NCBI RefSeq assembly: GCF_003259335.1
Contig: NZ_QLLL01000001.1
Span: 62,001 to 126,000, forward strand
DNA length: 64,000 nt
Reading direction: 5' to 3'
DNA from: Chitinophaga skermanii
Lineage (GTDB): Bacteria; Bacteroidota; Bacteroidia; Chitinophagales; Chitinophagaceae
Part shown: in pieces, positions 1 to 8,935 of the stretch
Layout: each line of letters begins with the position of its first letter
How positions within the stretch are numbered: the first letter of the stretch is position 1
Position numbers and translations under genes: made by a program
The notes under the pieces: generated by a model
Database searches by the model: none
Told to the model about the DNA's origin: nothing
What the model saw: only the letters and a program-made list of their open reading frames with translations

Positions 1-101
1 GGTAACTTTAGAACCGGTTACCCATTTTTATTTATAGGGTTTTTAATCATGTGATTATCATTTAACTTTAACACTCCAAAAGAATTACGGAATTTTAGCA
101 C

Positions 102-743
102 ATGTGGGCAGCGATTATTCAAGGTTTAGGATTAGGCATCTTTTTATCGGTTTCCGTTGGACCGGTAATTTTTGCTATTATCAAATACAGTATTAATAAC
201 GGTTTTAAGGCCGGTATTACCTTTGCGTTGGGCGTTTCGTTCAGCGATACGATGTTTATTTTAATGGGAAATTTGGCATCCGCATTCGTTGGCAACCTTG
301 GTCAGCATACGAAAGCCATTGGTATTGGCGGGGGCATTCTGCTGGTTGGGATGGGTATTTATGGACTCTTATTCAAACAAGTAAAAATTGTTACCGGCGA
401 TGAGCGCCCCGAAATGTTTAAAACCAGTGACTATGCAAAAATCTGGATCGCAGGGTTTCTCATGAACACGTTGAATCCAGGTGTAATTGTATTCTGGTTA
501 GGTATCTGTATTGCACATGCGCCTATGCCTGTAAGCTACCGCGCCGTGATGTATATTACTTGTTTGCTGGTAGTATTATCTGCCGATATTTTGAAAGTAT
601 TCGTATCAGACAAGATTCGCCATAAGTTGACGTTAACAAACGTAGAATGGTTAAACCGCATTTCTGGGATCTGTTTAATCATATTTGGCTTGGTATTGCT
701 ATACTCTGTATGGTTCAACCCAGAAGGCCTTATGAAGCACTAA
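102..743 (+). CDS. LysE/RhtB family amino-acid exporter
   Basis: Predicted inner-membrane exporter of the LysE family, whose members pump amino acids or related small metabolites out of the cell. The 213-residue length is typical. The N-terminus carries the family signature SVSVGPVIF (about residues 16-24), followed by GFKAGITFALGVSFSD, and about six hydrophobic segments can be read along the protein. The ATG at 102 starts directly at the first membrane helix, so it is the natural start. The gene stands alone and converges on korB across a strong bidirectional terminator. The substrate cannot be told from the sequence. Confidence 0.88.
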   Translation: MWAAIIQGLGLGIFLSVSVGPVIFAIIKYSINNGFKAGITFALGVSFSDTMFILMGNLASAFVGNLGQHTKAIGIGGGILLVGMGIYGLLFKQVKIVTGDERPEMFKTSDYAKIWIAGFLMNTLNPGVIVFWLGICIAHAPMPVSYRAVMYITCLLVVLSADILKVFVSDKIRHKLTLTNVEWLNRISGICLIIFGLVLLYSVWFNPEGLMKH

Positions 744-820
744 TCATCCCATGCGCGATCTCTACGAAGTAGAGGCAGCACGAATATTAAACAAGGAAGT
801 TCATTACAACATATAAATAA

Positions 821-857
821 AACGCCCTCTTATCTAAGCGATAAGAGGGCGTTTTTT
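821..857. terminator. Bidirectional terminator between LysE gene and korB
   Basis: A 14-bp perfect stem (AACGCCCTCTTATC at 821-834 pairing with 840-853) has a 5-nt loop and is followed by T-rich sequence. It lies between two convergent genes and carries A/T runs on both sides, so it can serve both strands. Confidence 0.85.
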
Positions 858-876
858 ATGCGTTGAAAGGTGCGAA

Positions 877-1914
877 TTACCTGATGGTCCAAGTTTCGTT
901 ACCTGCTAATAATTTATCAAGATCGCCTGCGCCGCGTTTTGCTAAGGCTTCGGTGAGTTGAGCGCTCATTACATCCTCGTAAGTTGGACGGAAGGCTTGG
1001 TAGAACACGCCGAAAGGTCGTGGCAAGTGTCCTTCGATACGTGGATCGTCGAACATACGGGTTAAGATTTGCGCTTTATAGAAATCTTGCTCGTCGTGTT
1101 TCCAAAGATCGTCGGCAGTATGTGTACCGGCTGTAAGGTCTACTACGATTGGTTTTAAACCATCTAGGAAGATACCTTTATCTTTATTGGCACCGAAGAT
1201 CAACGGTTGACCTTGTTCGAGTGTAATGGTTTCGTTGGCTTTTGTACCTTTTTCGGTGAAAGCTTCGAAAGCACCGTCGTTGAAGATGTTACAGTTCTGG
1301 TAGATTTCCAGGAAGCTAGCACCTTTGTGGGCGTGGCTTCGTTTCAACATCTCTTGGAGGTGTTTCGGATCACGATCCATACTACGCGCGATGAAAGTTG
1401 CGTCGGCTCCTAATGCCAATGCCATCGGGTTGAATGGGTGATCGATACTACCCATAGGGGTCGATTTCGTTACCTTGTTAGGTTCAGAAGTTGGAGAATA
1501 CTGTCCTTTCGTTAAACCATAGATTTGGTTATTGAACAGCATAATGTTTACATCGAAGTTACGGCGGAGTAAGTGAATGGTGTGGTTACCACCGATCGAC
1601 AAACCGTCGCCATCGCCTGTTACGATCCACACGCTCAATTCTGGGCGTGCAGCTTTCAAACCGGAAGCGATCGCGGTTGCACGGCCGTGAATACTGTGCA
1701 TACCGTAAGTGTTCATGTAATATGGGAAGCGAGAAGAGCAACCGATACCCGAAACAATCACGATGTTTTCTTTCGGGATACCCAAACCGGGCATAATCGT
1801 TTGTACTTGCTTTAATATAGAGTAGTCGCCGCAGCCTGGACACCAACGTACCTCTTGGTCCGTTGAGAAGTCTTTTGCCGTTAATGGCTGGGGAGTTATT
1901 GTGGCCGTTGACAT
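877..1914 (-). CDS. korB: 2-oxoacid:ferredoxin oxidoreductase, beta subunit
   Basis: Thiamine-diphosphate-binding beta subunit of a 2-oxoacid (probably 2-oxoglutarate) ferredoxin oxidoreductase, which decarboxylates a 2-oxoacid to the acyl-CoA and reduces ferredoxin in the cytoplasm. The CPGCGD motif lies at residues 25-30. The TPP/Mg motif TGDGDGLSIGGNH starts at about residue 99, followed by FNNQIYGLTKGQYSPTS. At 345 residues the length is typical for two-subunit KorAB enzymes. The alpha subunit is normally directly upstream in the same operon, but here the upstream neighbour on the same strand is an AhpD-like gene and no alpha gene is present in the window. The 127-bp gap before the upstream gene suggests korB may be transcribed on its own. 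Confidence 0.9.
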   Translation of the reverse strand: MSTATITPQPLTAKDFSTDQEVRWCPGCGDYSILKQVQTIMPGLGIPKENIVIVSGIGCSSRFPYYMNTYGMHSIHGRATAIASGLKAARPELSVWIVTGDGDGLSIGGNHTIHLLRRNFDVNIMLFNNQIYGLTKGQYSPTSEPNKVTKSTPMGSIDHPFNPMALALGADATFIARSMDRDPKHLQEMLKRSHAHKGASFLEIYQNCNIFNDGAFEAFTEKGTKANETITLEQGQPLIFGANKDKGIFLDGLKPIVVDLTAGTHTADDLWKHDEQDFYKAQILTRMFDDPRIEGHLPRPFGVFYQAFRPTYEDVMSAQLTEALAKRGAGDLDKLLAGNETWTIR

Positions 1915-2041
1915 TGTAATAATTTATTGAATGTAAAGTTACGACATCGGGCAGTACAATGTTGGCATAATTGGTTATGTGGTATACACAAAAGTTATGT
2001 CTACAATTTGTAGGGGCCCCTTTTCGGTTGGGAAAACCGGC

Positions 2042-2386
2042 TTATTGGGCGATCAATTCTTCCCAATATTCTGCAGCGCGGCGTGTGTGCGGGATCACGA
2101 TGGTACCGCCAACGATGTTAGCCACGGCGAAGATTTCGTACATCTCTTCCGTTGTAACGCCTTGTTCGTGCGCTTTACCGAGGTGGTATTTGATACAATC
2201 GTCGCAACGTAACACCATAGATGCTACGAGACCTAACATTTCCTTTGTTTTAGTACTTAAAGCGCCTTCTGCATAACAATTGGTATCGAGATTGAATAAA
2301 CGGTTGATCACCTTGTTTTGCTTGCCGAGAATCACATCGTTCATCTTGGCTCTATAGTCGTTAAATTCTTGTATTAATTCTCCCAT
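2042..2386 (-). CDS. Carboxymuconolactone decarboxylase/AhpD-like protein
   Basis: Small all-helical cytoplasmic protein of the CMD/AhpD family, 114 residues. The AhpD-type redox motif CDDCIKYH is at residues 61-68 (CxxC plus a histidine four residues after the second cysteine), which in AhpD supports disulfide reductase activity towards peroxiredoxin. This motif favours an AhpD-like antioxidant role over true carboxymuconolactone decarboxylation. It lies upstream of korB on the same strand, and an oxygen-sensitive ferredoxin enzyme next to a peroxide-detoxification protein would make sense, but the functional link is inference. Confidence 0.85.
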   Translation of the reverse strand: MGELIQEFNDYRAKMNDVILGKQNKVINRLFNLDTNCYAEGALSTKTKEMLGLVASMVLRCDDCIKYHLGKAHEQGVTTEEMYEIFAVANIVGGTIVIPHTRRAAEYWEELIAQ

Positions 2387-2580
2387 TGTAATAAAAATTG
2401 AAATATAAACCCGCTAAAAGCCCGCCATCTCAATAGTTGCGTTGTTTTTGATGTATAAGGGGGCTGAAAGCGTTGTCAAATATCCTGCTTTCTTGCTGAA
2501 AAAGGAAAGCAAATATACGTAAATCCACTCGCGTAGTGGGGATTAGGTTGATAGATGAAGGTATTATGACAAGTGGCGCC

Positions 2581-4332
2581 CTAGTTCGCAGAAACGAGGA
2601 AATCTTTGATACCAGCGACGATCGACTGCGCCATTTGCTCTCGGAAGGCAGGGTCGAGCACTTTCATTTCATCTTCCGGGTTGCTGATAAAAAGTGTTTC
2701 TACGAGGGCGTTTGGGTATTCGGTAGGTGCATTTAAGGCAAAATTGAAGCTACCTATATTCCCAAACTCGTTTAAGCCGAGGCCGAGCATGCGTTTATTG
2801 ATGGCTTTGCTTAAATCTTTGAACCCAATATGCCTGTAGTATGTGCTGGTGCCGGAAATACGTATGGGATCGGCGCTAGAGTTGAGGTGGATGCTAACAA
2901 GTAAATCGGGATCGCGTTCGCGGTAATAGGCGATGCGGTAGGTGTTATCTACGTAGGAGTCGTTTACGCGGGTCATGAGTACTTTGGCGCCTTCGGCTTG
3001 CAGGATGTTTTGTACATCTTTGGCGATTAAGAGGGTCATGTCTTTCTCGTAAATACCTGTTGGTCCTTGCGAGCCGGGGTTTGAACCACCGTGGCCGGCA
3101 TCAACAGCGATCGTGAGATCTTTCAATGTTTTTTGTGCAGGGGGGCGTTTTACGCGGATGGTAAGCATGCTGCCGTTGTAGTATACTTGGTGACCCCAGT
3201 GTTGATTGTGTTTTAGTTCGATGATCACGCGGAATACGTCGTCTTCTACTTGTTCGTAGTAAACGTCTTTAATTTCCTCGGCGTTTTCCAGCTGGGAGAT
3301 CCAGTTGGTATTGCTGGTAGCGCCGTATATGTCGACCATTATTTTCGAAGGGTTGATTTGTTGGAAGGAACGGAAGGGCAAGCGTTGCTGCAACTGAACC
3401 GTAACATAATCGTATTTCTCGTCGCCGAATACACGCCAGGAGCCTGTGTTGGAGCTAGGAATGAAAGTGCCGGCTGGCATTAGCTCTACTTGGCTGGCTG
3501 GAATATAGGCTGTAAAGCTTTTCGAGAGGCGTACTTTATAATCGTCGCCAGCTTTGCCCACGATGTTAAGTAAAACGGCAGAATCGATATATCCTACTTT
3601 GGCACCACCTAGGCGATCGTCGCCGAGGCCATATTTTAGGTAGGGTAATTCGCCGGTGGCTTTACCAATAAGCGGTTGATCAAGTGTATTGAGAACCGAA
3701 AACTTGTTGCTGGTATTACGTGTAACAGTTTGCCCGTTCTTTTCGAGTGTAACGGGTATAGTGCCGCCTGTGAGTACGGGATCGTTGCAGGTAACCATGT
3801 AGGTGCCTTGGTAAATCCCGGGCATGCTATTGCTTTTATTTACGGGGAGTTCAGCTAATTGTAGCTTGTTCCCTACCCTAACGATGCCGCCAGGTAGTGC
3901 TTTTACTTTGAACTTGATGAGATCGCCGGGTGCGAGTATTTGGTCGCCATCCGGGATGGTTTGGATGGAGGCGATCGTTAGCGTGGAAACCGGCGTAGCG
4001 GGTTGTGCTTTAGTGTATGTGAAAGAAACGGTTTTATCGGTGTATGTTCCGGCCGAATCTGTAGACGTTAAAGTGAAATTATTTGCGCCTTCATTCAAAG
4101 CTACTTCGATGGCGAATGCGCCTGTTGGGTAAACCTTTTGGGGGGTGTTGTTGAGCGTAAGAGAGCATCCAATGCAAGTGCTGCCCACGATGTATTGCCG
4201 CGTGGTGCCCACCGAGGAACTAGTCCTGGAGGGCTGTGTTAAACGAATATAAGGCTTCTGCTGTGCATAAGCCTGCGTGATAAAGCTTGCTAATATCACC
4301 ATAGCTACGCATTTCCAAAGGATCTTTCTCAT
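2581..4332 (-). CDS. N-acetylmuramoyl-L-alanine amidase with AMIN-like region
   Basis: Periplasmic zinc amidase that cleaves the amide bond between N-acetylmuramic acid and the stem peptide during wall turnover or cell separation. A signal peptide ends near AYAQQ. The Amidase_3 domain occupies about residues 400-580. Zinc and catalytic residues are visible: H414 (DAGHGG), E429 (YEKD), H482 (SIHLN) and E545 (NALVETLF). Upstream of it (about 295-400) is a beta-rich AMIN-like segment, and the N-terminal 230 residues contain Ig-like strands. At 583 residues it is larger than a bare amidase. The start is placed at the second Met, two codons inside the longest frame, because it begins the signal peptide MRKILWK. 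Confidence 0.9.
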   Translation of the reverse strand: MRKILWKCVAMVILASFITQAYAQQKPYIRLTQPSRTSSSVGTTRQYIVGSTCIGCSLTLNNTPQKVYPTGAFAIEVALNEGANNFTLTSTDSAGTYTDKTVSFTYTKAQPATPVSTLTIASIQTIPDGDQILAPGDLIKFKVKALPGGIVRVGNKLQLAELPVNKSNSMPGIYQGTYMVTCNDPVLTGGTIPVTLEKNGQTVTRNTSNKFSVLNTLDQPLIGKATGELPYLKYGLGDDRLGGAKVGYIDSAVLLNIVGKAGDDYKVRLSKSFTAYIPASQVELMPAGTFIPSSNTGSWRVFGDEKYDYVTVQLQQRLPFRSFQQINPSKIMVDIYGATSNTNWISQLENAEEIKDVYYEQVEDDVFRVIIELKHNQHWGHQVYYNGSMLTIRVKRPPAQKTLKDLTIAVDAGHGGSNPGSQGPTGIYEKDMTLLIAKDVQNILQAEGAKVLMTRVNDSYVDNTYRIAYYRERDPDLLVSIHLNSSADPIRISGTSTYYRHIGFKDLSKAINKRMLGLGLNEFGNIGSFNFALNAPTEYPNALVETLFISNPEDEMKVLDPAFREQMAQSIVAGIKDFLVSAN

Positions 4333-4719
4333 GAACATAAATTTACCGATGCTTAAAATTATAGATTAAATACTTGTGATCCATGCATTTCGGTAGGAAT
4401 AAAAGAGGAAATATTCAGCAGCAAGAAGGCTGATTGCCTATATAAACAAAAATCGCGCTCAATTTCTGGAGCGGAGTATAAAATATTTTGAGGATGCTAG
4501 GCTGCATGTTATCACGTGTTTTTATAACCAAGTAGTTTTACGTGTTTTTGTTGGGAAACTGCCAGGTTTATTTTTGGGGGAAAAGAAAGAAGGTTGGTAA
4601 AGAAGGTGATATGTAGTGAAGGGAATGTTAAATGATAAATATTGATATGTCAAAAATTGTGATGCGATATATGTAATAATATGGGTTGTATTTTTACAAT
4701 CCTTAAACCCCCTATTAAC
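4333..4719. other. Divergent intergenic region, AT-rich
   Basis: 387 bp between the divergent amidase and lipoprotein genes. It must hold both promoters. Near the plus-strand gene a TATTTTTA box (4688-4695) resembles the Bacteroidota -7 element TAnnTTTG. No reading frame worth calling, RNA gene or repeat array was found. A pair of ACGTGTTTTT stretches (4516-4525 and 4550-4559) is the only repeat seen. Confidence 0.4.
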
Positions 4720-5547
4720 ATGAAATACATTTTACTCGCATACAGCCTGCTATTGATAGTAGCCTGCTCTAAACCCGACTATACCAATTTCCCCGGCCGA
4801 TCACCGCGTTTAGCCCTCATTAAAAACCAACAAGGCGATGTAGTCGATAGCCTTGTGTATGATCTTTCTGGCAAACTAGTACGCCGTTTCCATTTCGGCA
4901 CTTATCACGCAAGCGACATTACTGGGCATTATTACACATTCGATGCACAAGGGCGCGTTACGATGTCTGCCGCATTGTCTTTAAACCCCGATTACACGGT
5001 GAATAATAGTTATTACGATACTATTAGGTATGTATACAATGCGAATCAAACAGTATCTGTATTGCGTAATTACAATTGGATGATTGTTGATATGTACGTT
5101 AGCTACGATCAAAACGGTGTAATAACGCAAGCCATATCTATAGATAGCGTTGCTACAGGTGATCAGCCAAAGTATATATTAACAAACCAAGTCGTTAACA
5201 AGAACATCGTATCCTATAAAGAACGATTTTATAATCCCAATGATGGTAACTTCTTTTTTGATGAGGATGTGACTATTCAATACGATAATCAACCCAATCC
5301 ATTCTTCGAATTACATAAGAAGAATCCTATTGCATTTACATTCTACGATGCAGCGAGTGAATACAATATGGTGAATACGAAGAATAATGCATTGTCGCGT
5401 CATGAAGTGGGTGCTTATTATGATAGGTTTGTCCAATCGTGGTATACTTATCATCCACAATTAGGCTACCCGCTAACCGCTAAAGCTGGATCTGTAGCTG
5501 CAGGAGATACAACGGTTACCTTCTATGCGGAATATATTTATAAATAA
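4720..5547 (+). CDS. Hypothetical YD-repeat-like lipoprotein (copy 1)
   Basis: Predicted outer-membrane or periplasmic lipoprotein of 275 residues with a lipobox ending LLIVAC after MKYILLAYS. The body carries motifs of the kind YDLSGKLVRRFHF and YTFDAQGRV, spaced like the YD repeats of RHS-type proteins, which suggests a short repeated beta-structure. The downstream gene is a clear paralogue with the same order of motifs. The start at 4720 is preferred over the upstream ATG at 4681 because it begins the signal peptide. Function is unknown; I recognise no catalytic motif. Confidence 0.8.
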   Translation: MKYILLAYSLLLIVACSKPDYTNFPGRSPRLALIKNQQGDVVDSLVYDLSGKLVRRFHFGTYHASDITGHYYTFDAQGRVTMSAALSLNPDYTVNNSYYDTIRYVYNANQTVSVLRNYNWMIVDMYVSYDQNGVITQAISIDSVATGDQPKYILTNQVVNKNIVSYKERFYNPNDGNFFFDEDVTIQYDNQPNPFFELHKKNPIAFTFYDAASEYNMVNTKNNALSRHEVGAYYDRFVQSWYTYHPQLGYPLTAKAGSVAAGDTTVTFYAEYIYK

Positions 5548-5572
5548 TTGTTTAATCCAATAATTACCCACC

Positions 5573-6373
5573 ATGAAATATTTTATCCCCTTATTGATCT
5601 TACTATTGGCTAGTTGTACAAAGCCAATCGATCCAAGGTTTCCAACTAAGTCCCAATTAGTTCTTATCAAAGACAATTACGATCAAACCACTGATAGCAT
5701 GGTATACGATCGGGCAGGGAAATTAGTAAAGCGTTATCATTATGACTATGTAGCTGAAGACCGGTATTCATCTGTGCTTACTTATTTATACGATAAGAAA
5801 GACCGCCTAATAGAAACTAAAGCATTACTTAGTTTCAACTATAGTCCTACTCCATATAGAGATAGTATTAAATACATCTACAATAATGACGGGAGCATAG
5901 ATTTTATACGTGGAGAAGGAACCATCGGTATGGAAAACGTACGGCTTTTTTATGATAAAGATGGCGTGATAAAGAAGATTGAAGCATTAGTATTGTCGCC
6001 CTTTAACAATAAGCCAATGTACGAATATATACATACGATTGTTAATGGTAATATTGTTGCAGCAGATCAAATATCACGTAGTGCGTATGATGATAATTAC
6101 TCAGTCGGTAACTGGACTTATTCCTACGATAATCACATCAATCCATTTACGCTTATTCAACAGAAATCACGCTTCGCTTTTTCTAGGTATGATTTCTTCA
6201 ATTCTGGCAATCAATTCCCGTGTAAGAATAATATTGTGAGAACAAGGCTAGGTGAAGGATATGGAAGTACGCATGAATTAGAATATGATCCTATCACTGG
6301 ATTACCCATAATAATGCGGTATGTATCATTTGTGGGAAAGATTCAAAGGACTGAAAAATACTACTACAAATAA
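5573..6373 (+). CDS. Hypothetical YD-repeat-like lipoprotein (copy 2)
   Basis: 266-residue paralogue of the preceding gene, 25 bp downstream and probably co-transcribed with it. The signal peptide MKYFIPLLILLLASC has the lipobox cysteine at residue 15. It shares LVLIKDNYDQTTDSMVYDR and AGKLVKRYHYD with the first copy's LALIKN...DSLVYDLSGKLVRRFHFG, then YLYDKKDRLIETKA. The pair arose by tandem duplication and has diverged considerably. The role is unknown; extracytoplasmic attachment by lipid is the only well-supported property. Confidence 0.8.
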   Translation: MKYFIPLLILLLASCTKPIDPRFPTKSQLVLIKDNYDQTTDSMVYDRAGKLVKRYHYDYVAEDRYSSVLTYLYDKKDRLIETKALLSFNYSPTPYRDSIKYIYNNDGSIDFIRGEGTIGMENVRLFYDKDGVIKKIEALVLSPFNNKPMYEYIHTIVNGNIVAADQISRSAYDDNYSVGNWTYSYDNHINPFTLIQQKSRFAFSRYDFFNSGNQFPCKNNIVRTRLGEGYGSTHELEYDPITGLPIIMRYVSFVGKIQRTEKYYYK

Positions 6374-6396
6374 TCGTATAATTTTTTGGCTAGTAC

Positions 6397-6441
6397 TAAC
6401 ACTTTGCCTTAGGTAATTCTTTACCTAGGCAAAGTGTTAAT
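6397..6441 (+). terminator. Terminator after lipoprotein pair
   Basis: Long stem formed by AACACTTTGCC and its complement GGCAAAGTGTT, with an inner AGGTAA/TTACCT helix, followed by AATATTTCC. It lies 24 bp after the second lipoprotein gene. Confidence 0.65.
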
Positions 6442-6529
6442 ATTTCCTTTCCTATTGAGGAGTGTGTTGTTTTAATCAACAATGTACGTGTAAAAATACT
6501 GCATGCTCTAATAACCTTTTTTTTGCGCC

Positions 6530-6808
6530 TCAACGAGGGTTGTTGTTCTTGCTTTGGGCATGAATAGAAGTGATGAATTTAGGGCTGAAAAGTGCCTTAT
6601 ATTGCATTTGTATGAACCTGTAGTGGAATAGGTTAGTGGCGGTATGAATGAGGTTGTAATGCCTAGTTACCAGGAAGGCCTCTACTGTCTTCAACACTCC
6701 AATAAGCAAATCCTTACTTGCCCTTCGTATTTCCCATGGCATTTCACCGTATTGGCCGAATGGTTCCCGGCTAAAACATGGCTTTACCGGGTGTTTTCCA
6801 AACGTATT
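6530..6808 (-). pseudogene. Possible remnant of an unidentified protein gene
   Basis: A minus-strand frame is open from 6808 to 6530 (about 92 codons). Only its last 70 codons follow an ATG (6742); the preceding codons (ending PVKPCFSREPFGQYGE) have no start and meet a stop at 6809-6811. The composition (MPWEIRRASKDLLIGVL, TRHYNLIHTATNLF) is protein-like rather than random. I do not recognise the family. It may be the 3' end of a decayed gene or simply a chance frame. Confidence 0.25.
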
Positions 6809-6983
6809 CTAACGTGATACCCAGTATTGATAGGCTATTCCAAGGAATTTACCGACTTACTCAAAGTAAGAACTTAGCAAAGACAAGGTTGACTCAAAAG
6901 AGCGCTAAAACCATCTAATGTTTATATAAAGCAATTATTGAGGAACTGCCGCCGGATGTGTTTATAAAGAGAGCCAGCCTTCC

Positions 6984-7028
6984 CTAAAAAACAAAGCATC
7001 CAGTAAGCCTGTACGCTTACTGGATGCT
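6984..7028 (-). terminator. Terminator of acyl-CoA dehydrogenase gene
   Basis: Perfect 14-bp stem AGCATCCAGTAAGC (6995-7008) with its complement (7015-7028). On the minus strand it is followed by TTGTTTTTTAGGG, placed about 30 bp after the acyl-CoA dehydrogenase stop. Confidence 0.85.
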
Positions 7029-7056
7029 ATTATTGATAAATGGTAAGTGTGCTGAG

Positions 7057-8850
7057 TTAGAAACTATACTTATTATCCGCGATTAATTTGTCGGCAACTC
7101 TTCTACGCGCATCTTTCGTGTTGAAAGGTTCTACCTTGGTAAAACGTTTCAGGCCCAATAACATCATGCGTTGCTCATCCCCTTCTGCGAAGCCATTGAT
7201 CGCATCTTTACCTGATTTGTTGATACGATCTGCTGCATCTGTGATGTATGTACGCACAATATCTGCATGTAACGCAGTGGCTGCTTCCCCTTTCGCTGCC
7301 TGCAACTTGATAACACGTAATAAGGCGCTTTCTGCTACAAAGGTTTCAATCGCCATATCTGCAATATCCATGAGGATTTCTTGTTCAGATTCTAACTGCA
7401 TCATTAACTTCTGAGCAGCAGCACCGGCTGTCATGAGAATAGCTTTCTTGAAGTTATCGATGTATTTCAATTCTTTTGCGAAAGCACCTTCATCATCTGA
7501 ACCGAAATCGGGAATACTCATTAATTCTTTCATCACGTTCATGGCAGGATTCATCAAATCGATTTTACCTTTCATGGCGCGTTTTAACGTCATATCGAGC
7601 GTTAATAAACGGTTGATTTCGTTTGTGCCTTCGAAGATCCTATTGATCCTAGAATCGCGGTAAGCTTTCGAGATTACGTATTCATCACTGAAGCCGTTAC
7701 CACCGTGTATTTGTACGCCTTCATCTACCACAAAGTCTAATACTTCAGAACCGTTTACTTTCAAGATCGCGCACTCTACGGCGTATTCTTCCGCGGCACC
7801 GAGTAGGGCTTCGTTGAATGCTTTACCGGCAGCAACTAATTCTTGTTCTTTATTATCGATCAATTGTGCTGTGCGGTATAACGCGGATTCACATACCCAC
7901 ATCCTGATGGCCATTTCAGCAATCTTGTGTTTGATTGCACCGAAGTTAGCGATGGGTTGTTTGAATTGAACGCGTGTATTGGCATATTGAACAGTGGTGT
8001 CGAATGCTTTTTTAGCGCCACCGAGTGCAGCTGCGCAAAGTTTCAAGCGACCGATGTTCAAGATATTAAATGCAATTAGGTGGCCTTTACCAATTTCGCC
8101 GAGTACATTTTCTACAGGTACTTGTGCATCTTGGAAGTAGATTTGGCGGGTAGAAGAGCCTTTGATACCCATTTTATGTTCTTCTGCACCGAGGGTAAAA
8201 CCAGGCGTATCTTTATCAACGATGAAGCCGGTGAATTTATCGCCATCGATTTTTGCAAACACGGTGAATACATCGGCAAAGCCGGAGTTGGTGATCCAGC
8301 ATTTTTGCCCGTTGATGATATAGTGTTTACCATCTGCAGAAAGTTTCGCCGTGGTTTTGGCACTTAAAGCGTCGGAACCGCTATCGGGTTCAGTTAATGC
8401 ATAGGCGCCTTTCATTTCGCCGCTGGCTAATTTGGGAATGTATTTTTGTTTCTGCTCTTCTGTACCGAAGTATAGAATAGGCAATGAACCGATACCGGTA
8501 TGCGCTGCCATGGCGACTGAGAAGGAATGACCAGATCCTAATGCTTCATTGATGAGGGTTGCGGTGATAAAGTCTTTGCCTAATCCACCATATTCCTCTG
8601 GAAACGAAGCGCCTAATAGGCCTTGTTCTCCTGCTTTATCTAAAAGGGAAGGCATGAGTCCTTCTTCTAATTTATCGATGCGGTCAAGTACTGGCGTCAC
8701 TTCTTTCGTTACAAACTGTTCTGCCATTTCCTTGATCATCAATTGTTCTTCAGAAAAATCCTCGGGAATAAACACCTCTTTTGGATCACTGTTTTTCACC
8801 AGGAATTCCGCCCCTTTTAAGGCTGTAGTATTATTTACCGCTGTCTGCAT
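7057..8850 (-). CDS. Acyl-CoA dehydrogenase, long form
   Basis: FAD-dependent flavoenzyme that introduces the alpha,beta double bond into acyl-CoA in fatty-acid or branched-chain oxidation. Family motifs are ALTEPDSGSD (151-160, flavin/substrate binding), GQKCWITN (about 181-188), QIHGGNGF (380-387) and RIFEGTNEIN, where E407 corresponds to the usual catalytic base. At 597 residues it is about 200 longer than ordinary dehydrogenases. The C-terminal extension is helical, as in VLCAD/ACAD9-like enzymes and the long forms common in Bacteroidota. It is monocistronic with its own terminator. Chain-length specificity cannot be read from the sequence. Confidence 0.93.
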   Translation of the reverse strand: MQTAVNNTTALKGAEFLVKNSDPKEVFIPEDFSEEQLMIKEMAEQFVTKEVTPVLDRIDKLEEGLMPSLLDKAGEQGLLGASFPEEYGGLGKDFITATLINEALGSGHSFSVAMAAHTGIGSLPILYFGTEEQKQKYIPKLASGEMKGAYALTEPDSGSDALSAKTTAKLSADGKHYIINGQKCWITNSGFADVFTVFAKIDGDKFTGFIVDKDTPGFTLGAEEHKMGIKGSSTRQIYFQDAQVPVENVLGEIGKGHLIAFNILNIGRLKLCAAALGGAKKAFDTTVQYANTRVQFKQPIANFGAIKHKIAEMAIRMWVCESALYRTAQLIDNKEQELVAAGKAFNEALLGAAEEYAVECAILKVNGSEVLDFVVDEGVQIHGGNGFSDEYVISKAYRDSRINRIFEGTNEINRLLTLDMTLKRAMKGKIDLMNPAMNVMKELMSIPDFGSDDEGAFAKELKYIDNFKKAILMTAGAAAQKLMMQLESEQEILMDIADMAIETFVAESALLRVIKLQAAKGEAATALHADIVRTYITDAADRINKSGKDAINGFAEGDEQRMMLLGLKRFTKVEPFNTKDARRRVADKLIADNKYSF

Positions 8851-8935
8851 CTTTGGATGTTTTTAGTCTATTTGTAATTTAATGATATTGGCGCATATGG
8901 CAAAAGTTGATTAACATTGCTTTTGTTAAATTTCT

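Larger units (their letters stand above)
6374..7056. other. Gene-poor region between convergent genes
   Basis: 683 bp between the lipoprotein pair and the acyl-CoA dehydrogenase. It contains terminators at both ends (6397-6441 and 6984-7028) and, between them, a minus-strand open stretch (6530-6808) that may be a gene remnant. The rest is unassigned. Confidence 0.4.
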
